In this document: one piece after another, positions 7,192 through 16,132 of the stretch
How the letters are laid out: each line of letters begins with the position of its first letter
Position numbering within the stretch: the stretch's first letter is position 1
From: Natronolimnohabitans innermongolicus JCM 12255
Lineage (GTDB): Archaea > Halobacteriota > Halobacteria > Halobacteriales > Natrialbaceae
Direction: 5' to 3'
Length of the DNA stretch: 64,000 bases
Assembly (NCBI RefSeq): GCF_000337215.1
Contig: NZ_AOHZ01000040.1
Span: 1-64,000, forward strand
Notes under the pieces: model-generated
What the model was told of the DNA's origin: nothing
Databases searched by the model: none
Seen by the model: only the letters and a program-made list of their open reading frames with translations
Position numbers and translations under genes: made by a program

Positions 7192-8922
7192 ATGCAAGGG
7201 CGGAGACTGGCGACGACCGACGAGCTCATCGCGATCGTGAGTCCCGACAGCGACGAGACACTCGCCCGACTCGCCGAGTGGACCGACGAGCGGGGGATGG
7301 ATCTCTCGACGGTCGACGTCGGCGACGATATCGGCGACGTCTACGACGAGAACCGGGCGACCCTCGGCGTGACGCTCGGCGGCGACGGGACCTTCCTCGA
7401 GGGGATCAAGACGTTTTCTCCCCGGAACATCCCGCAGCTGGGCGTCAATACGGGCACGCTCGCGTTTCTCGCTCGAGTCGAGCCGGAGGATCTGGCCGAC
7501 GCCCTCGACGAGACGCTGCGCGGACGGGCCGCCGTCGACAGTCGCCAGCAAATCCACGTCGACGCGCCGGGCGTGGACGCGACCGGGATCAACGACGTCA
7601 TGATCCAGCAGGTGCCCCCGGAGAACCCCATCGACCGGAAGGTGACGAGACTCGATGTCTACGCGGACGAGGAGTACGTCGGCGAGTTCGAGGGAACCGG
7701 ACTGGCCGTCTCGACGCCCACCGGCTCGACGGGCATCTCGCTGTCGGCGAGCGGGCCGGTCCACTATCCCGTCAACAACCACACGCTCCAGATCGTCCCG
7801 CTGCACACGCACAAACTCGGTGTCAGGCCGATCGTCGTCTCGCCCGAGACGGAGCTGCGGATCGTCACGCAGGGACAGGCCAGTCTGCTCGTCGACGGGG
7901 GCCGGGCTCACACCATCCTGACGGCGGACGACGAAATCGCCGTTACCGGTGCCGACCAGCTCGCCCACGTCGTCCGGACCAGCTACGACGACCACTTCTT
8001 CACCGCGATCACGAAGAAACTCGGCTGGGACGTCCGCGACGCCGAGGTTCCGGACGAAAAACGCCTCGAGAACCGCTCTCCAACGCGGTCGGGAACGACG
8101 GGAGAGAGTACGGGTTTCGTCGAGCGCGCGCTCACCGTCGCCACCGAGGCGGCGCAAGCCGCCGGCGAGCCGCTGCGAGAGCTTCACGGGCAAGTCGAAT
8201 CGGTCCACCACAAGACCGACAAGTCCGATATCGTCACCGAGGCCGACCACCAGGCTGACCGGATCATCACGACCGTCGTCCGCAACGAGTTCCCCAACCA
8301 CAACCTCTTTTCGGAGGAGAGCACCCGTCAGCGAGGCACCGACAGCGACTACACGTGGGTGATCGATCCGCTGGACGGAACCGGGAACTTCGCCCACGGC
8401 AACCCGAACTACTCGATCTCGATCGCGCTCATCGAAACCGGCGAGCCGGTACTCGGCGTCGTCTACGTTCCGGAAACCGACGAACTGTTCACGGGCATCG
8501 CCGACGGCGGCGCCTGGCGCGACGGCGATCCGATCGAGACGACCGACCGCGACGCCTTAGACGAGAGCATGCTCATCTCCGGCTACGACCCCGACGGCAC
8601 CTTCCTCTCGCACTTCTATCAGGAGTCACGCGGCGTCCGCCGCCTCGGCTCGGCAGCGCTCAACCTCTGTTACCTCGCCAGCGGCAGCGCCGACGCCGTC
8701 TGGGAGCACGACACCTACCCCTGGGACATCGCCGCCGGCCTCGTCATCGCCCGCGAGGCCGGCGCGCGGATCACCGACGAGGCCGGCGAGGCGTTCTGCT
8801 TTTCACTCGAGACGGACGGCCGAACGGCCCTCCTCGGCTCGAACGGCCCGTTACACCCGGCGCTGCTCGAGCACATGGAAGACGGCGTGCCGGCGCTTAC
8901 GCAAAGCGAAGGCGAGGCGTAG
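7192..8922 (+). CDS. NAD kinase fused to an inositol-monophosphatase-family (NADP phosphatase-like) domain
   Basis: 576 residues. The N-terminal half is an NAD kinase: GGDGT at 63-67, the GINDV motif at about 132-136 and the glycine-rich STPTGSTG loop near 178. The C-terminal half is an IMPase-family Mg-dependent phosphatase with KSDIVTEAD, the SEES metal ligands, DPLDGTGNFAHG and the WDIAAGLVIAREAGA signature. The linker is at about 285-310. Archaeal bifunctional NAD kinase/NADP phosphatases are known, so the protein may both make and remove NADP. The phosphatase specificity is inferred; it could also act on fructose bisphosphate or inositol phosphates. The ATG at 7192 is preferred because of the TATA-like box. 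Confidence 0.92.
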   Translation: MQGRRLATTDELIAIVSPDSDETLARLAEWTDERGMDLSTVDVGDDIGDVYDENRATLGVTLGGDGTFLEGIKTFSPRNIPQLGVNTGTLAFLARVEPEDLADALDETLRGRAAVDSRQQIHVDAPGVDATGINDVMIQQVPPENPIDRKVTRLDVYADEEYVGEFEGTGLAVSTPTGSTGISLSASGPVHYPVNNHTLQIVPLHTHKLGVRPIVVSPETELRIVTQGQASLLVDGGRAHTILTADDEIAVTGADQLAHVVRTSYDDHFFTAITKKLGWDVRDAEVPDEKRLENRSPTRSGTTGESTGFVERALTVATEAAQAAGEPLRELHGQVESVHHKTDKSDIVTEADHQADRIITTVVRNEFPNHNLFSEESTRQRGTDSDYTWVIDPLDGTGNFAHGNPNYSISIALIETGEPVLGVVYVPETDELFTGIADGGAWRDGDPIETTDRDALDESMLISGYDPDGTFLSHFYQESRGVRRLGSAALNLCYLASGSADAVWEHDTYPWDIAAGLVIAREAGARITDEAGEAFCFSLETDGRTALLGSNGPLHPALLEHMEDGVPALTQSEGEA

Positions 8923-8967
8923 GGGGCGTAGTTGCGGCGAAAACGAACCGTCGGCGTCGGGATTGGG

Positions 8968-10512
8968 CTACTCGTCGCGGTCCGCGAGCGCGTGCCAGGA
9001 GAGCCGCGGGCTTCGCGCGGCGCTGGTCTGGTCGATCCGCCGCGCCGTGGTCCGATCGGGCGCGGCCTCGAGCGTCTCGTCGTCCTCCTCGGCGACGGCG
9101 TTGAACGCCGCGGCGAGTCGGTCGAGCGTCTCTCGGCTCTCGACCTCGGTGGGTTCGGTCATCAGCGCCTCGGAGACGATCTCGGGCCACTTGGTCGTCG
9201 GCGGGTGGACGCCGTAATCGAGCATCCGCTTTGCGACGTCGGCAGCGTCCTGGTCGCCCGCGCTGGCGACGAACTCGTGGTGGAACGGCTCGTAGGGCAC
9301 CTCGTACTCGATCCGACTCGCGAGGTAGTTCGCGTTGAGCACCGCCTTCGCGCTGGCGTCCGCGAGTCCCTCGTCGCCGAGGCGGGCGATGTAAGCGAAG
9401 GCCTTGATTAGGACGAGCCAGTTGCCCTGGTAGCCGTGGACCGTCCCGATCGTGTGTTCGGGGTCGAACAGTTCGTAGCTCGTCTCCGTCCCGCTCGAGC
9501 CGTCCGCGTCCGTCGCCTCCCGTACGCGAGGCGCCGGCAGGAACGGCGCCAGTTCCTCGACGACGCCGACCGGGCCCGCGCCGGGGCCGCCGCCCCCGTG
9601 GGGCGTCGCGAACGTCTTGTGGACGTTGTAGTGCATCACGTCGAAACCCATGTCGCCGGGCCGGGCGCGGCCGAGCAGGGCGTTCAGGTTCGCCCCGTCG
9701 TAATATAACAGCCCGCCCGCGTCGTGGACCAGTTCGGCGATCTCCTCGATGTCGCGCTCGAAGAGGCCGAGCGTGTTCGGGTTCGTCAGCATGAGTGCGG
9801 CCGTGTTCTCGGAGAGGGCGGCCTCGAGCGCCTCGAGATCGACCCGGCCGTCGTCGTCGCTCGGCAGCGAGACGACGTCGTAGCCGCCGAGCGCGGCCGT
9901 CGCGAAGTTGGTTCCGTGGGCGCTCTCGGGGACGATAACCTCGTCGCGGTGGCCCTCACCTTCGTGTTCGTGGTAGGCCGCGGCGACGCGAATGCCGACG
10001 AACTCGCCGGCCGCACCGGCAGGGGGCTGGAGCGTGACGGCGTCCATGCCGCCGATCCGCCCGAGGTAGTCCTGCAGTCGATAGAGGAGTTCGAGGGTGC
10101 CCTGAACCGACCGCTCGGAGCGGTCGGGGTGGACGGCCGCCGACGAGAGCGCGGCCACGTCCTCGGTGAACTTGGGATTGTACTTCATCGTACACGAGCC
10201 AAGCGGGTAGGGGCCACTGTCGATTCCGTAGATCATCTGGGAGAGGCGCGTGTAGTGGCGGGCCAGTTCGGGCTCCGAAAGTTCGGGTAACTCGAGGGCG
10301 TCCCGCGTGAGGTCGTCGGGAAGCGGGGAGTCGGTCGCGGCATCGTCCGCGTCGCCGCTCGACTCGCCGTCGCGTCCGCCGATCTCGACCCGCGTCAGGT
10401 CCTTCTCCGACAGCAGCGGCTCGTACTGGCCGTCCTCGACGTAGCGCGCCTGATCGTAACGGACCTGCTCGTCGTCGCGTGCGTCCTCGAGGTCCTCTCG
10501 GTCGTCGCTCAT
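8968..10512 (-). CDS. gcvPB: Glycine dehydrogenase (decarboxylating) subunit 2
   Basis: 514 residues. This is the PLP-bearing half of the split P protein of the glycine cleavage system. The PLP lysine lies in [18 protein letters not shown], about residue 304; upstream are [11 protein letters not shown] and [12 protein letters not shown], which contact the cofactor. The first 75 residues form a charged extension before [18 protein letters not shown]. It pairs with GcvPA to decarboxylate glycine and load the aminomethyl group onto GcvH-lipoate. The ATG overlaps the end of gcvPA by 4 bases (ATGA), showing translational coupling. The C-terminal tail ([15 protein letters not shown]) looks poorly conserved. 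Confidence 0.95.
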   Translation of the reverse strand: MSDDREDLEDARDDEQVRYDQARYVEDGQYEPLLSEKDLTRVEIGGRDGESSGDADDAATDSPLPDDLTRDALELPELSEPELARHYTRLSQMIYGIDSGPYPLGSCTMKYNPKFTEDVAALSSAAVHPDRSERSVQGTLELLYRLQDYLGRIGGMDAVTLQPPAGAAGEFVGIRVAAAYHEHEGEGHRDEVIVPESAHGTNFATAALGGYDVVSLPSDDDGRVDLEALEAALSENTAALMLTNPNTLGLFERDIEEIAELVHDAGGLLYYDGANLNALLGRARPGDMGFDVMHYNVHKTFATPHGGGGPGAGPVGVVEELAPFLPAPRVREATDADGSSGTETSYELFDPEHTIGTVHGYQGNWLVLIKAFAYIARLGDEGLADASAKAVLNANYLASRIEYEVPYEPFHHEFVASAGDQDAADVAKRMLDYGVHPPTTKWPEIVSEALMTEPTEVESRETLDRLAAAFNAVAEEDDETLEAAPDRTTARRIDQTSAARSPRLSWHALADRDE

Positions 10513-11846
10513 CGGACCACCTCCTCGAGCGCGGCGACGAACGCGTCGATTCGGTCGTCGCTCACGCCGGCCACGCAGAGTTGAATCTGGTGCTCGCCGA
10601 CGACGTGGACCGCGAAGCCGCGCCGCTCGAGGTCGTCAGCGATCGCCCGTGCGGGCTGGTCGACGCGGACGACGAACTCCCGAAGGTGGTGTCGGTCGTG
10701 GACCGGCGCTGTGACGCCGACGAGGTCGTCGACCCGCTCGGCGAGGTCGCGGGCGCGGGTGACGCCGCGGTTCGCGAGGTCGACCATCCCGCTCGGCCCC
10801 AGGGAGGCCGCGTGCATCGCGGTCCGCAGGGCGACCCAGGCCTGATTCGTACAGATGTTACTCGTCGCTCGTTCGCGGCGGATGTGTTGCTCGCGGGTCT
10901 GTAAGGTGAGGGTGTACGCCCGCCGGTCGGTCGCGTCCTCGCTGGCGCCGACGAGACGGCCGGGCACCTGTCGGAGGTAGTCCTCGCGACAGGCGAACAG
11001 CCCGAGGCCCATCCCGTAGCTCGTCGGCAGCCCCAGGACGCTCGCGTCGCCGACGACGACGTCGGCGCCGACGTCCGCGGGCCGCTGGAGCACGGAGAGC
11101 GCGATCGGGTCCGAGCCGAGAACGAACAGCGCCTCGTGGTCGGCCGCGAGGTCACCGACCGACTCGAGGCCCTCCTCGACCGTTCCTCGAACCGTCGGGT
11201 TCTCCGCGTAGACCATGACGACGTCCTCGTCGACCCGTTCCTCGAGCGCCGCGAGGTCGACGTTGGCGTCGTCGGTCGGGTACGTTTCGACCGCGAGGTC
11301 GGTGCCGGCGACGTAGTTTTCGAGCGTCGAGCGCCGGCCCTCGAGTACGAGGTCCGGGACGAGCACGCGGTGGCCGCTCGTATCGCGGACGCGTTCGGCC
11401 AGCGTGGCGGCCTCGCCGAGCGCCGTCGCAGCGTCGTACATCGAGCAGTTGGCGACCTCGAGACCCGTCAGTTCGACCAGCAGCGACTGGTACTCGAACA
11501 GCGCCTGCAGGAAGCCCTGTGACACCTCGGGCTGGTACTGCGTGTAGGAGGTGAGAAACTCCGAGCGGTCGGCGAGGTGGTCGACCAGCGAGGGCACGTA
11601 GTAGCCGTAGTGACCGCGGCCGAGCAGTTCCGTCAGGTCGTCGTTGCGACCCAGCACCGATCGGACGAGTCGCCGCGTCTCCCGCTCCGATCGGGCGTCG
11701 ATACCGAACTCCCCGTCGAACTCGACGGCGTCGGGAATGTCGAACAGCGCCTCGACCGACTCGGCGCCGATCGACTCGAGCATCCGCGACTGTTCTGCGT
11801 CCGTGTGGGGAGCGTACGGACTCCCCGTGGCGTCTGACCCGTTCAT
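10509..11846 (-). CDS. gcvPA: Glycine dehydrogenase (decarboxylating) subunit 1
   Basis: 445 residues from ATG 11846. The open frame goes on to 11942, but residues before [19 protein letters not shown] do not fit the family, which begins close to the YxPHT-D motif. Typical stretches are [37 protein letters not shown] and the [12 protein letters not shown] loop. It forms the heterodimeric P protein with GcvPB and lacks the PLP lysine itself. No gcvT, gcvH or lipoate gene is beside it: the upstream neighbour is an AI-2E permease. The other components must be encoded elsewhere. Confidence 0.94.
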   Translation of the reverse strand: MNGSDATGSPYAPHTDAEQSRMLESIGAESVEALFDIPDAVEFDGEFGIDARSERETRRLVRSVLGRNDDLTELLGRGHYGYYVPSLVDHLADRSEFLTSYTQYQPEVSQGFLQALFEYQSLLVELTGLEVANCSMYDAATALGEAATLAERVRDTSGHRVLVPDLVLEGRRSTLENYVAGTDLAVETYPTDDANVDLAALEERVDEDVVMVYAENPTVRGTVEEGLESVGDLAADHEALFVLGSDPIALSVLQRPADVGADVVVGDASVLGLPTSYGMGLGLFACREDYLRQVPGRLVGASEDATDRRAYTLTLQTREQHIRRERATSNICTNQAWVALRTAMHAASLGPSGMVDLANRGVTRARDLAERVDDLVGVTAPVHDRHHLREFVVRVDQPARAIADDLERRGFAVHVVGEHQIQLCVAGVSDDRIDAFVAALEEVVR

Positions 11847-11984
11847 TGGTAGTCGTGGTCCCGACCGAACCGTACCGTCCATCTCCTCCCGCGCGAACGG
11901 CGGGAATCGATCCGAGACATGATATCCGGCTATAACGGTCACGGACTAATGAACGCACCCCTTCCGGGCCGGCCGGTAACTCGG

Positions 11985-12015
11985 TACAGCGGACCGTCTC
12001 ATACGGACTGCTGTA
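11985..12015. repeat. 31-bp imperfect palindrome, variant of the stop-codon-associated repeat
   Basis: TACAGC at 11985-11990 pairs with GCTGTA at 12010-12015, and five of the next seven bases also pair, around a CTCAT loop. The minus strand contains GAGACGG followed by GCTGTA, which relates it to the repeats at 12068-12087, 13598-13617 and 42131-42148. Confidence 0.55.
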
Positions 12016-12024
12016 AGTCATTGA

Positions 12025-12058
12025 CGGAGCGACCGCAGGAGGGCGCGTGGTCGCTCCG
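12025..12058 (-). terminator. Hairpin downstream of the AI-2E permease
   Basis: CGGAGCGACC and GGTCGCTCCG form a perfect 10-bp stem around a 14-base loop. It begins 23 bases beyond the permease stop and precedes the gcvPA promoter region, so termination is plausible. Confidence 0.5.
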
Positions 12059-12067
12059 GTAAATCGT

Positions 12068-12087
12068 TACAGCAGACCGTCTCAGTC
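12068..12087 (-). repeat. Dispersed repeat spanning the AI-2E permease stop codon
   Basis: The minus strand reads GACTGAGACGGTCTGCTGTA. The TGA inside it is the stop codon of the permease gene. The same sequence, with two changed bases, spans the P-type ATPase stop at 13598-13617. Confidence 0.6.
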
Positions 12088-13419
12088 GTCGCGGCCGTCG
12101 GACTCGGTGTCGGTGCTGGCATCGGCATCGGATTCGGTACCGGCATCGGAACTGGAATCCGTATCCGTCTCGCTGCCGGCGTCGCTTCCCGACTCGAGGT
12201 CGGCGTCGGTCGCTCGATCCGGGCCCGCCGTCCGATTCGAGTCAGCCGCCCGCGTCCGTTCGGCGTCGGAGTCGGCCGGCGCGTCTCGAGCACCATCGCT
12301 CGAGTCCGCCGTCGAGGGCTCCGCGTCCTCACGAACGCCGGTTTCGGAATCGGTGTCGACGGCCGGCTCTTCGGCGTCTTCGCCGGGCTCGATCGCTCCG
12401 TTTCGCTCCCGAGCGAAGGCGTCGAGCGTGACCTTCGCCCCGCCGAGGATAACCGGGCCGATAAAGAGGCCGACGGCGCCGAAGACGACGAGGCCGCCGA
12501 AGATACCGACGACGATGATCGCGGAGTTGAAGGCGCTCGTTCGGCCGATGAGCGCCGGTCGGAGGTAGGTGTCCGAGGCGCTGACGATCGAGCCGTAGGC
12601 GATGAGCGCCGCGGCGGCGATGAAGTCTCCGACGACGAGGAGATAGATCGTGACGGGAACCCAGACGCCGAAGGCGCCGATCAGCGGCAAGAGCGCGAAG
12701 ACGAACGTCAGGACCGTGAGCAAGACGACGGTCGGAACGCCGAGTGCGGCGAGACCGACGCCGAGTGCGATCGCCTGAATAGCCGCGACGGCGACGTTGC
12801 CGACCACGGAGGCCCACATGAGCTGATCCAGTTCGGCCAGAAGCTCCCGCTGAATCTCGTCGTCGATGGGTAACACGCGCCGACACCACGCGACGAGTTG
12901 ATCGCCGTCGCGCAACAGCGCAAAGAGCACGAACACCGTCACCGTCAGCCCGATGAGAATCCCCGGAAGCCCGCTTACGATTTCGATCCCGGTCGTCGCC
13001 AGCTCCTGTAAGGTCGTCCCGATCGGCTCCTGATACGCTTCGTAAAGATCGGCGAGTTCGATGTCCGGATCGATCACCTCGAGGCGCGACTCGATGTCGG
13101 CCACGCCGATGGTTCCCTCCTGGACGGCCGTGATCACCTGGAGCGCTTCCCGAAGCGCGACCACGAGGAGGTACGCGACCGGCAACAGGATCGCGAGAAT
13201 CGCGACGCCGACGAGGATGAGCGCCGACACCATCGAGCCGACGACCGGCTCGAGGCGCCGCTGGGCCGGCATGAGAATGTACGCGAGGACGACGCCGAGG
13301 AGGACGTACTGCAAGTACGGCAGGAGGATGAGTGCCGCTAGCGACACGGCGACGACCGCGAGCACCGTCAGCCCGACGCGGTTCGAGAGCCACCCCGGCG
13401 TATCGATTCCATCGGCCAT
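12082..13419 (-). CDS. AI-2E/PerM-family permease with acidic C-terminal tail
   Basis: 445 residues. After a short N-terminus come hydrophobic spans beginning VGLTVLAVVAVSLAALILLPY, a soluble loop at about 85-150, and a C-terminal bundle including the family's LPLIGAFGVWVPVTIYLLV and GRTSAFNSAIIVVGIFGGLVVFGAVGLFIGP segments. This is the UPF0118/AI-2E family; some members export autoinducer-2, others are Na/Li-H antiporters, so the substrate is open. Residues from about 350 onward form a low-complexity Asp/Ser/Thr/Glu tail that is cytoplasmic or surface-exposed and typical of halophilic proteins. Its stop codon lies within the dispersed repeat. Confidence 0.9.
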   Translation of the reverse strand: MADGIDTPGWLSNRVGLTVLAVVAVSLAALILLPYLQYVLLGVVLAYILMPAQRRLEPVVGSMVSALILVGVAILAILLPVAYLLVVALREALQVITAVQEGTIGVADIESRLEVIDPDIELADLYEAYQEPIGTTLQELATTGIEIVSGLPGILIGLTVTVFVLFALLRDGDQLVAWCRRVLPIDDEIQRELLAELDQLMWASVVGNVAVAAIQAIALGVGLAALGVPTVVLLTVLTFVFALLPLIGAFGVWVPVTIYLLVVGDFIAAAALIAYGSIVSASDTYLRPALIGRTSAFNSAIIVVGIFGGLVVFGAVGLFIGPVILGGAKVTLDAFARERNGAIEPGEDAEEPAVDTDSETGVREDAEPSTADSSDGARDAPADSDAERTRAADSNRTAGPDRATDADLESGSDAGSETDTDSSSDAGTESDADASTDTESDGRDD

Positions 13420-13597
13420 CGCGTGTGGGTATGCGGGCCTGACAAATTACTGCGTTGCTAGCACTCACAGACGGAGACGACGCGACGGCAGCGTGGCCCG
13501 CGTTGTCGACCGCTGGCACGTCAGTGTGTCATACGGTTTCCTGTCCGTCAGTTCCGGCGCAACCGCCGCCCGGGTCGCAGTTGCGCCGGGACATCGG

Positions 13598-13617
13598 TAC
13601 AGCAATCCGTCTCAGTC
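13598..13617 (-). repeat. Dispersed repeat spanning the P-type ATPase stop codon
   Basis: The minus strand reads GACTGAGACGGATTGCTGTA; its TGA is the ATPase stop codon. It differs by two bases from the copy at 12068-12087. Confidence 0.6.
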
Positions 13618-16122
13618 CTTGAGCAGCGCCCTCGAGGAGTTGGTGACGACGAGCAGGCTGCTCAGTCCCATCGCGACGGCGGCGAACAGGGGGTTGAGCA
13701 GGCCCGTGACGGCGAGCGGGATCGCGATGCCGTTGTAACAGAACGCCCAGCCGATGTTGCCCTTGACGCGGCGATCGGTCGCGCGGGCGAGTTCGAAGAC
13801 GGTGTCGACCGACGAGAGGTCGTCGTCGACGAGGGCGACGTCGGCCGCGTCGGCGGCCATCGCCGTCCCGCCGCCAAGCGCGATGCCGAGGTCCGCGGCC
13901 GCCAGCGCGGGCGCGTCGTTGGTCCCGTCGCCGATCATAACCGTTCGGCCCGTCTGCCGAAGTCGGTCGACCGTTTCCGCTTTCCCCTCCGGCGGGACGC
14001 CCGCGAAGACTCGGTCGATGGCGTCGTGGTCGCGGAACTGACTCGCCGCGCGGGCGTCGTCGCCGGTGAGGACGACGATCTCGGTGTCGGTCTCGCCGAT
14101 CGCGGTCAGCGTCTCGTCCCACCCCTCGCGGAGGTCGTCGCCGACGACGATCACGCCCGACGCGCGGCCGTCGCGGCCGACGGCGACCGGAACGCGGCCG
14201 GTCTCGCGGTGCTCTCGGACCGTCTCGAGGACGTCCTCGGGGACCGTCCAGCCGCGGTCGCGGAACAGGTCGGGGTGGCCGACGAGAACGTCGTCGCCGT
14301 CGACGACGCCCGAGACGCCGTTTCGGTGACTCTCGAAGTTTTCGACGCGGTCGTCGGCCGCGGGCGCGTCGTCGGCGTCGTCGGCTGCAGTCTCGGCGCC
14401 GGCGTCAACGCCCGCACCGGGACCGGGAACCGCGCCGCCGTCGGTCGCTGGCTGTTCCTGCCCGGTCCCTACTGCGGTTTCGGCCCCGGCAGCCGCGATC
14501 GCTTCGCCGACCGGGTGCGAGGAGCGACGCTCGAGCGTCGCCGCCTGCTCGAGCAGCCCGTCGTCGCAGTCGGCGTCGACGACCGTCATGTCGCCGGTCG
14601 TCAGCGTCCCCGTCTTGTCGAAGACGACGGTGTCGGCGTCGCGGATGCGCTCGAAGACGCTGTCGTCGAAGACGACGATCGATCGCTCGAGGGCGTCGCG
14701 GATCCCGGCGGCGACGGCCAGCGGCGTCGCCAGCCCGAGCGCGCAGGGACAGGAGACGATCAGGACGGTCAGCCCGATGAGCAACGACTCGCCGAGGCCG
14801 GTTCCGACGACGAGATAGAGGAACGTGACGACGGTCGCGAGCACGAGCACGAGCGGGACGAAGATCGTCGCCAGCTTGTCCGCGAGCTTCTGGATGCCGT
14901 GGGTCCCGCTCTGGAGGTCCCAGACGAGTTCGCTGATGCGGTCGAGCGTGCTCGTGGCGTCCTCGCCGACACGGATCGTCAGCGCGCCGTCGGAGACCGT
15001 CGAACCGCCGACGACGTCGTCGCCGTCGACTTTGGTGACCGGCAGGGACTCGCCGGTGACGACCGCCTCGTCGACCGCGGCCTCGCCATCGACGACCGTG
15101 CCGTCGATGGGGATGCGCTCGCCGGTCCGGACCGCGACGCGGTCGCCGGCCTCGAGGTCGTCGACGGCAACGTCCTCGGTGTCGCCGCTCGGTCCGAGTC
15201 GGCGCGCCTCGTCGACCTGTACGGCCGTCAGGTCCGAGAGCCGCTCGGTCGCCTTGCGCTTGATCTCGGACTCGTAGTAGCCGCCGACGGAGACGATGAC
15301 GATGATCGCGACGGTGACGTCGTAGTAGAGGTGGGGCTCGTCGGCGACGGCGATCGCGAGCGTGCTGTAGAGCCACGCGCTGACGGCCGCGATCGTCACC
15401 AGCAGGTCCATGTTCGGCGACCGCGTCTTTACCGCGACGTAGGCGCCTTGCAGGATTGGCTTGCCGGTGACGCCCAGGATGATCGTCGTGAGCGCGCCGA
15501 TCCCGAGGAAGAAAGGCGTCGCGATGTCGCTCGCGAGGGCCTCCGAGAAGAACTCCGCCGTTCGCTCGTCGTAGAACGCGCCGTCGAAGTAGGTCGGGTA
15601 GATGATGACGACGTACTGGAGCATCACCATCATCCCCATGAGCACGCCGACCGCGATCCGTCCGGTCTCCCAGTTGTCGGCTCGACGACGGCTGATCGCG
15701 TCCTCGCGGTCGTAGGCGCTGTATCCGAGCTGGCTGATCTCGCCTTTCAGATCCTCGATCGACGCGACGTCTGGATCGTGATCGATTCGAACCGTATCCG
15801 TGACGTAGCTCGAGCTCACGTGGCTCACGCCGTTGGCCTCGCCCGCGACCGACTCGATGAACGCCTCGCAGGTGGCACAGTACATGCCGTCGACCTCGAG
15901 GAACGTCGTCTCGTGACCGTCGGGAACGGTTCGGTCCTCGTCGACGTCCCCGGTCGACCGGTCGCGGGCCTCGCGGACGTCGTCGGCGTCGACGGACTCG
16001 ATGTCGCCGAGTGCGTCGTACACCTCGCGACAGCCCGTACAGCAGAAGGCCTCGCCGTCGGCCGTGACGCCGCTCTCTTCGACGGGCAGTTCACACAGCG
16101 TGCAGGTGGAGTGACTCGACAT
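13612..16122 (-). CDS. Copper-type heavy-metal P-ATPase (CcoI/FixI-like)
   Basis: 836 residues. The N-terminus has a Cys cluster (C7, C10, C27, C28, C31) typical of the metal-binding region of CcoI/FixI ATPases, then a heavy-metal-associated domain with MYCATC (C82, C85). Membrane segments flank the actuator TGES (356-359), the transmembrane ion site CPC (458-460) and the phosphorylation motif DKTGTLT (D502). A poly-Ala/Asp insert interrupts the nucleotide domain at about 540-590. MIGDGTNDAPAL and paired C-terminal helices complete it. CPC with this N-terminus indicates Cu(I) transport, in bacteria linked to cytochrome oxidase assembly. The SafE-like gene ends 10 bases before its start, so the two are an operon. 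Confidence 0.94.
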   Translation of the reverse strand: MSSHSTCTLCELPVEESGVTADGEAFCCTGCREVYDALGDIESVDADDVREARDRSTGDVDEDRTVPDGHETTFLEVDGMYCATCEAFIESVAGEANGVSHVSSSYVTDTVRIDHDPDVASIEDLKGEISQLGYSAYDREDAISRRRADNWETGRIAVGVLMGMMVMLQYVVIIYPTYFDGAFYDERTAEFFSEALASDIATPFFLGIGALTTIILGVTGKPILQGAYVAVKTRSPNMDLLVTIAAVSAWLYSTLAIAVADEPHLYYDVTVAIIVIVSVGGYYESEIKRKATERLSDLTAVQVDEARRLGPSGDTEDVAVDDLEAGDRVAVRTGERIPIDGTVVDGEAAVDEAVVTGESLPVTKVDGDDVVGGSTVSDGALTIRVGEDATSTLDRISELVWDLQSGTHGIQKLADKLATIFVPLVLVLATVVTFLYLVVGTGLGESLLIGLTVLIVSCPCALGLATPLAVAAGIRDALERSIVVFDDSVFERIRDADTVVFDKTGTLTTGDMTVVDADCDDGLLEQAATLERRSSHPVGEAIAAAGAETAVGTGQEQPATDGGAVPGPGAGVDAGAETAADDADDAPAADDRVENFESHRNGVSGVVDGDDVLVGHPDLFRDRGWTVPEDVLETVREHRETGRVPVAVGRDGRASGVIVVGDDLREGWDETLTAIGETDTEIVVLTGDDARAASQFRDHDAIDRVFAGVPPEGKAETVDRLRQTGRTVMIGDGTNDAPALAAADLGIALGGGTAMAADAADVALVDDDLSSVDTVFELARATDRRVKGNIGWAFCYNGIAIPLAVTGLLNPLFAAVAMGLSSLLVVTNSSRALLKD

Positions 16123-16132
16123 TGGTGATCAG

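Noticed and set aside
14026-16128. 700-residue open frame on the plus strand
   Set aside because: It is antisense to the P-type ATPase, is rich in Arg/Asp/Val repeats, and has no domain; high GC makes such shadow frames common.
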